In this document: positions 17,409-24,820 of the stretch, piece after piece
Numbering within the stretch: position 1 is the stretch's first letter
How the letters are laid out: each line of letters begins with the position of its first letter
Source: a virus
Length of the DNA: 64,000 bases
Virus record (IMG/VR): IMGVR_UViG_3300017963_000203
Coordinates: 1-64,000 of that record
Reading direction: 5' to 3' (one strand)
Notes under the pieces: model-generated
Seen by the model: the letters and a program-made list of their open reading frames with translations, nothing else
Database searches by the model: none
Told to the model about the DNA's origin: nothing
Position numbers and translations under genes: made by a program

Positions 17409-17909
17409 ATGGGACTCCTCGACTACGAAGGTCTGGTCTGCGGATGGTGCGGCAGCACCGACATCGGGATGATTCCCCTCGCCACTGTAAGCGTGAAAGG
17501 ACCCGCGCTCGTGTTCCCCATCGCGTACTGTCGCGATTGTGGGGCCCCCTTCGTACCGCCGGAGGGGGTAATCGAGGAGAAACGAGAGGAGTGGGGTGAC
17601 GCAATCCGGAAAGAGTCAAGATCGACCCGCATCAAAAAGAAAGCCCCCACCACGAAAGAACCACCCACACCGGACAAAAAGGAAAAGAAAGACGACAAGC
17701 CTACGTGTGAGAAGTGCGGAAAGAAGATGAGCGTCGATCACACGTCCAAGGCTCGGTACACGACCTTCGTACTTTGGAAGTGCCGGTGCGGCCACACGTG
17801 GCTGGAGAAGCGCCACTATGGTCCCCCGCTCAGTGAGAGCGAATCCGAGAGAGATCCGGAGCCACTCGACCCTGAATCGTTCCCAGAGGTAGACGAGGAT
17901 TTGTCATAA
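17409..17909 (+). CDS. Double zinc-ribbon protein
   Basis: 166 residues. The N-terminal ribbon has CGWC...CRDC, the C-terminal ribbon CEKCGKKM...CRCGHTW, linked by a Lys/Pro/Thr-rich spacer. The second ribbon resembles TFIIS/RPB9-type ribbons in spacing but lacks the acidic DE hairpin. Acidic C-terminal tail. Possibly nucleic-acid binding; no function assigned. Confidence 0.75.
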   Translation: MGLLDYEGLVCGWCGSTDIGMIPLATVSVKGPALVFPIAYCRDCGAPFVPPEGVIEEKREEWGDAIRKESRSTRIKKKAPTTKEPPTPDKKEKKDDKPTCEKCGKKMSVDHTSKARYTTFVLWKCRCGHTWLEKRHYGPPLSESESERDPEPLDPESFPEVDEDLS

Positions 17910-17946
17910 GAGAGGTGGAGGAAGTCTATTTTTAATGGAGGGACCT

Positions 17947-18411
17947 ATGCCTCTCGGCTGGATCGACCCGGAAGTGGCCCTGGTTCATCGGGGCGTGCCC
18001 ATCTACCACACGTACAAGGACGACGACATCGAAAACAGGATGGAGTACTGGTACTCGTTTTACGTGGCGAGCGAGACGGAGGCCTTCGACGTTCGGAACC
18101 TCGTGGCCGACGGGCGGGACGGGGACGTCACGAAGGAAGACGAACGCCAGAAGATCATTCGACTGGCGATCGAACAGGGTGCCTTGGCGGTTCCCGACGA
18201 CTGCAAACCCGACTGCCCGCACGAGAACCTCTGCGTAGACGAGTACGCGGTGTCGGGCGCAGCCGCCTGCGCTACCCTCGACCGGGATGCGCACACCGGA
18301 CAGGTCATCGGGTTCCAGGTGAACCGGCTCGATGGCGAGATGAAGGAGGTCCACTTCTACTGCGAGGACTGTGGGGAGAGTTTCAAATGGGGCGAAGTCC
18401 AAAACTTCTGA
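17947..18411 (+). CDS. Hypothetical protein with C-terminal Cys pair
   Basis: 154 residues from ATG 17947 (GGAGGG just upstream); ATG 17935 is a possible longer start. It contains CKPDCPHENLC in the middle and CEDCGES at the end, so it may bind a metal. No family recognised. Confidence 0.7.
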   Translation: MPLGWIDPEVALVHRGVPIYHTYKDDDIENRMEYWYSFYVASETEAFDVRNLVADGRDGDVTKEDERQKIIRLAIEQGALAVPDDCKPDCPHENLCVDEYAVSGAAACATLDRDAHTGQVIGFQVNRLDGEMKEVHFYCEDCGESFKWGEVQNF

Positions 18412-18998
18412 AGATGGAACGCCTGTGGAATCGTGTCAAGACGTGCGTTCGATGCGATCGCGAGTACGTGAACAAGTACGTGTTCGGCGACGGCAGCGTG
18501 AACGCCCGTGTCATGATCGTGGGCGAAGGTCCTGGAGAAGAGGAGGACGCGACGGGCCATCCCTTCGTGGGGGAAGCCGGAGAGCTCCTCACAGACATCC
18601 TGAACATGGCTGGCTTTCCTCGCAGAGAGGAACTGTTCATCGCCAATGCCGTCAAGTGCAGACGTACGAGCCGACGAGGCGACAGGCTCAAGAACAAGAA
18701 GCCGAGCGACGGGGAGGTCGCCAGATGCAGTGTGTTCCTCCAGAATCAGCTCGAAATCGTGAAGCCCAGGGTGGTGGTCGGGCTCGGTGGAACGGCCATC
18801 GCCTCCTTGAAGGGGCTGAAGACCAAGGACGTCAAGTCCACGCAGATGGCAGGCCTGACCGAGAAGGGCCCGAACTGCTGGTACCTATGGACGTACCATC
18901 CTGCTTTCCCGATCTACCGCGGGAGAGACGTGGCTATCATTGAACAGATGGTGAGCCACTTCAAGAAGGCGAAGGAGCTGAGCCGTGGAAGAATCTGA
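18387..18998 (+). CDS. udg: Uracil-DNA glycosylase, family 4 (Fe-S)
   Basis: 203 residues. The active-site motif GEGPGEEEDATGHPF (46-60) and the later TYHPAF motif are typical. Four cysteines (C20, C23, C91, C114) match the [4Fe-4S] ligands of family 4. It excises uracil from DNA. It probably repairs deaminated cytosine in phage DNA, or excludes uracil around replication. The start overlaps the upstream gene by 25 bases; GGGGAG lies nine bases before it. Confidence 0.9.
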   Translation: MGRSPKLLKMERLWNRVKTCVRCDREYVNKYVFGDGSVNARVMIVGEGPGEEEDATGHPFVGEAGELLTDILNMAGFPRREELFIANAVKCRRTSRRGDRLKNKKPSDGEVARCSVFLQNQLEIVKPRVVVGLGGTAIASLKGLKTKDVKSTQMAGLTEKGPNCWYLWTYHPAFPIYRGRDVAIIEQMVSHFKKAKELSRGRI

Positions 18999-19230
18999 AA
19001 ACGCCGGGCCCGAACTTTTGCTGACCGACAGAGAGTCAGCGATGTTCCAGCGAATCCTTCGAGCGTCCCGTCGGGACGTGGAGAAGATCGACATCGAAGA
19101 GGAGAAGAACCTGGTGACAATCCGGTGCAAGCTCATGATCGATGTGCTCACTGTGGATCTGGACAAGGCCCTGGTAATGACTGATGACGCGTGGGCCGCT
19201 TTCTTCGCCAAACACAAACCGTTGATCTGA
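18985..19230 (+). CDS. Hypothetical small acidic protein
   Basis: 81 residues from GTG 18985, overlapping the glycosylase end. Charged helical N-half and a beta-rich C-half. No family recognised. Confidence 0.65.
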   Translation: MEESENAGPELLLTDRESAMFQRILRASRRDVEKIDIEEEKNLVTIRCKLMIDVLTVDLDKALVMTDDAWAAFFAKHKPLI

Positions 19231-19237
19231 GGTGACC

Positions 19238-20203
19238 ATGAAGGATCTTGCGGACACCCTTGGTGAATTCATCGGGGGCCTGCTACCGGAACCACCGCTT
19301 GCAGCGGACATCAACCTGGACGAGATCGCAGAGGCGGGGCGGCTCGATCTGTGGCGCAAAGAGCAGAGAAAGCTCGACGCCAACTTCCATCCGTCATCCC
19401 TGTCCGATCCGTGCATGCGGTTCGACGTGGTCCGTCTCATGGTCGTCGGCAAGACCTGGGACAACGAGAAGCACCCGATCGCTATGACGATCAATCCCGA
19501 CCCCGACCCGAATCTGTTCGACTACATTCTGCATCGCCGGTTCGACACGGGCACGGCACTCCACGAGATGGAGCAGGATCGATACTTCGGGCGCACCCCG
19601 AAACTCCTCGGCTGGTGGCGCTGTACGAGCTGCAACCGTATCGTCCGTACGGCGCAGACACGCCCCAAGGACCGCTGCGACAACATCGTGACGGTGCGCT
19701 ACCCCAACGGGAAGCTCGCCGAGGAACGGTACTGCCAGAAGCATGGAGACTGGGAGTACCAGGAAATCCACATGCAGCACAAGGACCTCGCTATTCGGTC
19801 CCGCATCGACTTGCCCATCATCCACCAGGGTCGCGTCTACATCGGTGACCTGAAGACCCTCGGGACCGGGCGGTGGGACCAGCTCCAGAGATTCGGGCGT
19901 CCGTTCCAGAAGGACGAGACCCAGGTCAAGATCTACATCTTCCTGGCCGTCGAAGGAGGGTACTTCAATTTCCCGGTGGGGGGAGGTATACTGCGCTACG
20001 TTCACCAGGGGGACCCCGAGGCGAAGCCGATTCACTTCGGCGTTGCTCGTGACCCGGCCGTAGAGAACTGGCTTCACGAGTACATAGGCACCGTGCGTAA
20101 ACTCGCCGTCGAGGGCCGCTGGGAAGTTGCGACCTGTTTCTGTCAGAAGAAGACCCAAGCCAGAGCGAAGAGATGTGCGCTCCGGCCACTATGTTTTCAG
20201 TAG
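19238..20203 (+). CDS. PD-(D/E)XK nuclease, Cas4/RecB-like with Fe-S cysteines
   Basis: 321 residues from ATG 19238. The nuclease core is visible as a His in TALHEMEQD, Asp in RSRIDLPI and the IGDLKT strand (D and K). One Cys near the N-terminus (SDPCMRF, C59) and a cluster at the C-terminus (CFCQ...RCALRPLCF) match the one-plus-three Fe-S staple of Cas4, AddB and Dna2. A zinc-like CTSC...C pair lies between. Probably resects DNA ends with the RecA-like protein. No Cas genes or CRISPR are nearby, so it is not adaptation Cas4. Confidence 0.82.
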   Translation: MKDLADTLGEFIGGLLPEPPLAADINLDEIAEAGRLDLWRKEQRKLDANFHPSSLSDPCMRFDVVRLMVVGKTWDNEKHPIAMTINPDPDPNLFDYILHRRFDTGTALHEMEQDRYFGRTPKLLGWWRCTSCNRIVRTAQTRPKDRCDNIVTVRYPNGKLAEERYCQKHGDWEYQEIHMQHKDLAIRSRIDLPIIHQGRVYIGDLKTLGTGRWDQLQRFGRPFQKDETQVKIYIFLAVEGGYFNFPVGGGILRYVHQGDPEAKPIHFGVARDPAVENWLHEYIGTVRKLAVEGRWEVATCFCQKKTQARAKRCALRPLCFQ

Positions 20204-20212
20204 GAGGAGTCC

Positions 20213-21922
20213 ATGGCCAAGAAATCGGTGAAGAAGGCGTCCAAGAAGAAGGCCGCGAAGTCCAAGACCAAGTCGGCCCCCAGAAAGCCTGCGAAGGGGA
20301 AGAAGGCCCCCAAGCAGGCCGCACCCGCGACAACGGTGGAGCAACGGGCCGGAGAGATCGACATCAACTCCATGGACTACCTGCGCTCCTTCGGGTTCCC
20401 CATTCCCGGCACCTTCGAGGCCCAGAAAAAGCGGATCCTCGAGCTGCGCGAACGGGGTGAGGAGTCCCAGAAACACCTGGGCATTCTGCTGACCGTGATG
20501 CATCACAACCAGGTGCACCTCAACGAGGGTTTCGACAAGTTTCTCGAGTTCGTGGCCGACCGACTGGGCCTCGCATCCGGGTCCGCGAAAAACGCCATGG
20601 CCACCCTGGACATGCACGCCAAGATGGGGATCGCCCCCGACGTGTTCAGGAAGATCGGTCAGGGACACATCCACCAGCTCTTCCGTGCGTTCTCGAAGGG
20701 CGTCATCAACAAGGCCGGTGTCCGGAAGCTGCTCCCTCTCGCTACCATGGGCCACAAGAAGTACATTTCTCGGGATCGGTTCAAAACCCGTATCGACGAG
20801 ATGCTCGGTGAGATGGCCGGGAAGACCGGAGCGGTCCTGAAGTCCTTCGCGCTCAAACCCGAGAGCGGAGAGGCCCAGGAGATGATCGAATCGTGTCTCG
20901 GGACGCTGAAGAAGCATCCCGTGTACCGCGACTTCAGCCAGAGCCAGATCCTCGAGAAGGCTCTGGTGGAGTTCTCCGCAAACCACAGCGGAGACGAGGG
21001 GGCAGCCAAGTTCGCCACCCTCGCGAGCTCCTACGAACTGACAGCATCGCTCACACCCCCGGGCGCTGCCCCCGTCATGATCGTCATGGACCCCGAGAGA
21101 GCCGTCAAGGCCGGCCTCGGCAAGGTGAAGGCCAAGATGGTCGAGCGCGCCTACATGGGGTTCGGCAAGGGGGACTACGCCCAGAAGCTCGTTCTCACCA
21201 CCACGAAGGAGCGCGCGGCCAAGATCATGGGGATTCCCGAGAAACAGGTCCGCGAACTCCCCTTCCAGGTGGACCCGGCCGTTCTGCCGAAGATGCTGAG
21301 CCAGCACTTCGAGACGGTCTCGGTCATGCCCCAACCTGACGAAGCGGCCGCACCCGACCTCATCGAGGCCGCACGCCTGGTGAAGATGTCCGTCGAGGAC
21401 ATCCGCAAGTACGCCGATCAGCTCGGCTACGACGTGCAGAAGAGCGCAAAGAAAGAGCCCCTGCTGAGGATTCTCCTCGCCGACCAGGAGCTCTATGGAT
21501 TCACCGACCAGGCCATCGAGGAACTCCTGGCCCAGAACCCTGACCGCAAGAAGAAGGCCTCCAAGAAGCCCGGCAAGAAGAAGGCCTCCAAGAAGAAGAA
21601 GCCCAAGCCGGAGGAAGAGCCCGATCCTGAGCCCGAAGAGGAGGGCGAAGAGGAGGGCGAAGAGGAAGGAGAGCCCGAGGGCGAAGAGGAAGAGAGCGCC
21701 GAGGAGGACGTCACCAACGAGAAGAAGGTGCGCCACAATCTCGACGTCCTCAAGGCCAACGGGGTCATCACCAGGGCCGATTTCGCGGAGAAGTACAACT
21801 CCCTTCCGCAGAGCATGACCGACGACGAGAAGTACGCCAAGATCTACGAGTGGACCAAGGAGGTCTCGCAGACTCCGCGTGCGAAGAAGATCATCAAGGA
21901 GAAAGGGCTCGAGATCCTGTAG
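20213..21922 (+). CDS. Large protein with histone-like basic tail and acidic stretch
   Basis: 569 residues, ATG after TAGGAGGAG. The first 40 residues are nearly all Lys/Ala/Ser/Pro, like histone H1 tails. A globular region (about 45-420) with no recognised family follows, then a Lys/Pro linker and a long Glu run (about 460-500), then a helical end. The arrangement suggests a DNA-binding or chromatin-like protein, but the catalytic or structural role is unknown. Confidence 0.8.
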   Translation: MAKKSVKKASKKKAAKSKTKSAPRKPAKGKKAPKQAAPATTVEQRAGEIDINSMDYLRSFGFPIPGTFEAQKKRILELRERGEESQKHLGILLTVMHHNQVHLNEGFDKFLEFVADRLGLASGSAKNAMATLDMHAKMGIAPDVFRKIGQGHIHQLFRAFSKGVINKAGVRKLLPLATMGHKKYISRDRFKTRIDEMLGEMAGKTGAVLKSFALKPESGEAQEMIESCLGTLKKHPVYRDFSQSQILEKALVEFSANHSGDEGAAKFATLASSYELTASLTPPGAAPVMIVMDPERAVKAGLGKVKAKMVERAYMGFGKGDYAQKLVLTTTKERAAKIMGIPEKQVRELPFQVDPAVLPKMLSQHFETVSVMPQPDEAAAPDLIEAARLVKMSVEDIRKYADQLGYDVQKSAKKEPLLRILLADQELYGFTDQAIEELLAQNPDRKKKASKKPGKKKASKKKKPKPEEEPDPEPEEEGEEEGEEEGEPEGEEEESAEEDVTNEKKVRHNLDVLKANGVITRADFAEKYNSLPQSMTDDEKYAKIYEWTKEVSQTPRAKKIIKEKGLEIL

Positions 21923-21935
21923 GGGAGGGAGACGC

Positions 21936-22436
21936 GTGATCCCAGTACGACTGTTCACCGACGCCGTCGTGGCCAAATCAGGTCCCGGCGGCGTCGGCTT
22001 CGTACTCCTCAGCGAAGAGGAGGAGAAGCCTTTCTATTACGAACACAAACACCCGATCCCGGATGGAATGATGCAGATCGATGCCGAGCTGTATGGGATC
22101 CTGTCTGGCCTCGAATCCATCGAGCACGTCCTCTTCTCCCACAACCTTCGTCCGAAGGATGTCTTCGTGAGCATCTATACGGATTGCCGACCAGCAATCC
22201 ACGCCCTCAACACCGCTCACGGCCAGGAGGACGACCTGACCAGGATCCTCTGCAAGAGGATCATCCGACTCACCTCCGGCCAGTACGTCGATCCGCACGG
22301 TGGCGGATCAGGCTGGTACTTCCTGTCTGCCAAGAAACCAAAGGTACCGCCGAAACTGCGAAGATTCTACGCGCACATGGTACGGGCCCACGAGCTATCA
22401 AGGGCTGCAAAGGCCGCATTCAAGGGACTATTGTGA
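21936..22436 (+). CDS. Second RNase H-fold protein, probably diverged
   Basis: 166 residues from GTG 21936 (GGGGAGGGA upstream). The fold is shown by RLFTDAVVAKSGPGGVGF (first Asp), QIDAELYGILSGLE (Glu) and IYTDCRPAIHAL (second Asp). The usual final H-x-G...N..AD region is replaced by AHMVRAHELSRAAKAA, where the fourth carboxylate is at best a Glu. It may be weakly active or a binding protein. It is only distantly like the RNase HI at 2026. Confidence 0.75.
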   Translation: MIPVRLFTDAVVAKSGPGGVGFVLLSEEEEKPFYYEHKHPIPDGMMQIDAELYGILSGLESIEHVLFSHNLRPKDVFVSIYTDCRPAIHALNTAHGQEDDLTRILCKRIIRLTSGQYVDPHGGGSGWYFLSAKKPKVPPKLRRFYAHMVRAHELSRAAKAAFKGLL

Positions 22437-22446
22437 GGGACTGACG

Positions 22447-22860
22447 ATGGGCAAGAAACCATCGAATGAACACGCCGAGTCTTTCTGGACGATCCTCCTC
22501 TCGGAGGTATCTCTCCAGAAAGGCCAATACAGGGTGAAGGGACACTTCGCCTACGTCACCCTCCGTATCCAGGGAGGCACCAAGAAAATGTCTCTTTCTT
22601 GGCTCACACCAGAAGATCGACCGTTCGAGTTCGATCTACCTCCGCACCTCTTCCCAGGAAAGCGGTTCGACAAGATCTCGCCGCTGGATGTCGAGCTTCG
22701 TTTCGTCGAGCTCTTCGACCAGGTTCCGGTGTCGACCATCATGGAAGCACCCATCAACCTCCCCATCGAGAAGCTGCCGCCCAGGAAGAGGCGGCGCGCA
22801 CTCATGGCGGCGAAGAAGAAGAGAGAAAAGCAGATTTGGAACCCGCCTCATGTCGAATAA
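22447..22860 (+). CDS. Hypothetical protein
   Basis: 137 residues. Beta-rich N-half, very basic C-terminus (PPRKRRRALMAAKKKREKQ). Overlaps the RuvC start by 11 bases. No family recognised. Confidence 0.7.
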   Translation: MGKKPSNEHAESFWTILLSEVSLQKGQYRVKGHFAYVTLRIQGGTKKMSLSWLTPEDRPFEFDLPPHLFPGKRFDKISPLDVELRFVELFDQVPVSTIMEAPINLPIEKLPPRKRRRALMAAKKKREKQIWNPPHVE

Positions 22861-23377
22861 ACTACGCATCCTGGGACTGGATACATCATCTCAAAAGGTT
22901 GGTTGGGCAGTGGTCGGCCAGGGCAAGGAACGCCCCGTCCTGGTCGACCACGGTCTACTCGTTCTGCAAAAGAAGTTGCGGCACCCGGCGAGGATGTGCC
23001 GCTTTGAGAATTTCGTCAAGGAACTCATCAAGACCCATGATGTCCACGATGTCGCCATCGAGGACCTGAAGTCGATCCAGAACGCGAAGACCGTTCGGAT
23101 CCTTCAGAACTACATTGCCGCGGCCACACTGGCGACCTGGAAGATGCTCCGCCGCGACGCCATACTCATCCCGCAATCCACAGCCCACAAGAGAATCGGA
23201 GTGAAAACCTTGACGCCAAAGGAGAAAAAGAAACTCACGAAGAAAGAGATTACCGAATACAACAAGAAAGCTGTACTGACCAAAGTGAACAGGGCGTTTA
23301 ACCTGGAATTAGGCGAACAGCACTACGACGTGAGCGATGCGATCACGATCGGCTTGGCCGGATTAGCGGGCCCATAG
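22850..23377 (+). CDS. ruvC: RuvC-like Holliday-junction resolvase
   Basis: 175 residues, the usual RuvC length. Catalytic acids: D11 in ILGLDTSSQKVGWAVV, E71 in VAIEDL, and D160/D163 in YDVSDAITIG. It cleaves four-way junctions, needed to resolve replicated concatemers before packaging by the terminase encoded on the other strand. It is the last gene of the long replication operon and ends within a GC-rich hairpin. Confidence 0.9.
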   Translation: MSNKLRILGLDTSSQKVGWAVVGQGKERPVLVDHGLLVLQKKLRHPARMCRFENFVKELIKTHDVHDVAIEDLKSIQNAKTVRILQNYIAAATLATWKMLRRDAILIPQSTAHKRIGVKTLTPKEKKKLTKKEITEYNKKAVLTKVNRAFNLELGEQHYDVSDAITIGLAGLAGP

Positions 23378-23389
23378 GGGCCCGCAGCC
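23366..23389 (+). terminator. GC hairpin at end of replication operon
   Basis: A perfect 8-bp inverted repeat GCGGGCCC-ATAG-GGGCCCGC spans the RuvC stop codon, followed after nine bases by a short T4 run. It is a likely but weak intrinsic terminator because the U-tract is delayed. Confidence 0.45.
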
Positions 23390-23524
23390 AAGTTTTACCC
23401 AGAGGAAATACCTTCAAAATCTCTACCGCATACGTCATAAGAATAGTGCAGCAGGAGTCCATTCTTCGCGCCAGCTCTCAGGGAAGATGGGCGCCACCAC
23501 CGGACATCCCCCAGTAGGGGAGAC

Positions 23525-23790
23525 TCTCACGTCGATCCAAAAAAAGCCCTCCTTCGGGCAAGTCCCAGTAGCCGCGAGTTGGCATCGTGGTGAAAGCCGG
23601 CCTGAAGGAGACGCCGATCGACCGGGTTGGACGCCCGCACGAGAGGTCGGACGGGGCCTGTGCCCCCCGGGGACTTGCCGCAGACGAGGTTGCACAGAGC
23701 CTCGTCACACTACGAAACGAACTCCCCGGCTCGCGCCTCCGTGCGACAGGCCTTCCATTCAAACCCTCATTTGCTCGAGCCGGGGTTTTT
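23525..23790 (+). ncRNA. Putative pseudoknotted structured RNA, family unknown
   Basis: The stretch between RuvC and the next gene has no convincing ORF but has coherent complementary segments. Helix 23531-37/23616-22 (GTCGATC/GATCGAC) encloses 23549-55/23604-10 (CTCCTTC/GAAGGAG) and hairpin 23572-77/23585-90. A perfect 10-bp helix 23557-66/23670-79 (GGCAAGTCCC/GGGACTTGCC) crosses the first as a pseudoknot. Hairpins at 23653-66 and 23683-706 (7 bp) follow. A 10-bp stem 23724-33/23776-85 followed by T5 forms the 3' end. The G.U pair in 23572-90 favours the plus strand. I cannot match it to RNase P, 6S or a known intron. The 5' end is undefined; 23390-23525 shows nothing else. Confidence 0.6.
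23724..23790 (+). terminator. Intrinsic terminator of the upstream putative ncRNA
   Basis: Ten-base perfect stem CCCCGGCTCG/CGAGCCGGGG with a 42-base structured loop, immediately followed by TTTTT. The long loop makes it unusual; an alternative AAACCC/GGGTTT pairing exists. Confidence 0.55.
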
Positions 23791-23877
23791 GAATCTGATG
23801 CTGGACGCAGATCCTCTTCACGATACACTGGTGTGTACGAGCCTTTTTTCCGTTTTCTCTGACGAAAGGAGAATGAC

Positions 23878-24315
23878 ATGAGGACCACTCTGGGGCTCCT
23901 GACGGCCCTGCTGGTGGTGTTCGTGGCTTGCTTCGCGACACAGATGGTGTCCGAGCAGCCTCGGGCTCCCGGTGCAGGGGAGGACGACTTCTGTATGAGA
24001 GAGGACATCCGCACGGGCATCGCCCACACCGACGGGGAGCCGGCCATCCCCTGGTCAAGGACGTACGTCATCGCCTACTTGAGCGACGGCGGCGCCCCGA
24101 CCATGGCCGAACAGGACATCATCGACTTCGAGATGTACGACGGGAAACCTCGCTCCAACGAGGCTTGGTGCCAGGAGGTCACCTTCCCGCGGCGGACCTG
24201 CTCAGAACAGATTCGCGAAAGAAAGATGAATCTGGATGCGCAGCACGCCACGGGCATCAACACCCTCATGGCCATCTTCGCCACCGGCAGGAAGAGCAGG
24301 AGGGCCGGGGTCTGA
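23878..24315 (+). CDS. Exported or membrane-anchored small protein
   Basis: 145 residues, ATG eight bases after GAAAGGAG. The N-terminus is a signal sequence or anchor (MRTTLGLLTALLVVFVACFA); Cys18 could be an imperfect lipobox. The mature part has three cysteines (CMRED, WCQEV, RTCSE), consistent with periplasmic disulphides. It is a stand-alone gene with its own terminator, placed next to the tmRNA. Possible roles include superinfection exclusion or lysis accessory; neither is shown. Confidence 0.75.
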   Translation: MRTTLGLLTALLVVFVACFATQMVSEQPRAPGAGEDDFCMREDIRTGIAHTDGEPAIPWSRTYVIAYLSDGGAPTMAEQDIIDFEMYDGKPRSNEAWCQEVTFPRRTCSEQIRERKMNLDAQHATGINTLMAIFATGRKSRRAGV

Positions 24316-24347
24316 ACTGGCGCCGATGGCGCCGGGTCTGTACACTG

Positions 24348-24388
24348 AGCCCCGGGCGGACTTCGGTCTGCTCGGGGCTTTCTTTTTT
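24348..24388 (+). terminator. Strong intrinsic terminator
   Basis: Stem AGCCCCGGGCGGAC / GTCTGCTCGGGGCT with a TTCG tetraloop, followed by TTCTTTTTT. It ends the exported-protein transcript nine bases before the tmRNA. Confidence 0.9.
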
Positions 24389-24397
24389 CAAGAATAC

Positions 24398-24759
24398 GGG
24401 GGCGTAAAGGGTTCGACTGGGTAGTGAAAGGATACCTTGCGTGCCGTGGTTGGTCGGTCACCACGTTAAAAGCCGCCCACACTTTTAAGTGCCAATCCAA
24501 ACACTGGGAGCTTCACCGCTCCCCTCGCAGCGGTCGCTTAGACCCCTGCCCTCAAACCGGCGAGGTTCCGTAGCTGGGGCGAGGCCGTTCACGGGACTGG
24601 ATCGGCAGAGCTGGTCGTCTGCTGGTTGAGAAAAGACCTGGCTTCGTCGGGTGGAAAGAACCCGAATAGGTTGCCGGCTCTCGAAAGAACCGGATACGCG
24701 CGTAGACAGGTACTGGAAACTGCTTCAGGACGTGGGTTCGATTCCCACCGCCTCCACCA
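24398..24759 (+). ncRNA. ssrA: Transfer-messenger RNA (tmRNA)
   Basis: A complete 362-base tmRNA. The acceptor arm is GGGGGCG / CGCCTCC with the G3.U pair that marks alanine charging, followed by discriminator A and an encoded CCA. The 5' part GGGGGCGTAAAGGGTTCGACTGGG and T-arm GTGGGTTCGATTCCCAC are canonical. The tag reading frame starts at 24491 (GCC after TTAAGT) and ends at TAG 24539-24541, giving ANPNTGSFTAPLAAVA, a hydrophobic end typical of ClpXP-type degrons. It rescues stalled ribosomes and tags the nascent chains. It sits between two intrinsic terminators. Confidence 0.95.
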
Positions 24760-24763
24760 GCAC

Positions 24764-24788
24764 AGCCGAGCGCAACGCTCGGCTTTTT
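24764..24788 (+). terminator. Intrinsic terminator after tmRNA
   Basis: AGCCGAGCG-CAA-CGCTCGGCT stem followed by TTTT, five bases beyond the tmRNA CCA end. Confidence 0.92.
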
Positions 24789-24820
24789 CACTAACACCTT
24801 CCTGTTTGAAAGGGAGTCCT

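Noticed and set aside
19238-20203. CRISPR adaptation role for the Cas4-like nuclease
   Set aside because: No repeats with spacers and no cas1/cas2-like genes in the window; phage end-resection is the simpler reading.
23525-23790. RNase P RNA or group I intron
   Set aside because: The GAGGAAAGUC and ACAGAA...GGCUUA signatures of RNase P and the P7/P3 core of group I introns are absent.
23587-23862. 91-residue frame between RuvC and the exported protein
   Set aside because: No ribosome site, odd composition, and it overlaps the helices of the putative RNA and its terminator.
24398-24759. Ordinary tRNA genes in the RNA-rich region
   Set aside because: The only T-arm and CCA end belong to the tmRNA; no other cloverleaf could be found by eye.
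24626-24820. Longer N-terminus for the zinc-finger protein running back to 24626
   Set aside because: That part is the 3' half of the tmRNA and its terminator; TTG 24821 with AAAGGGAG is the sensible start.
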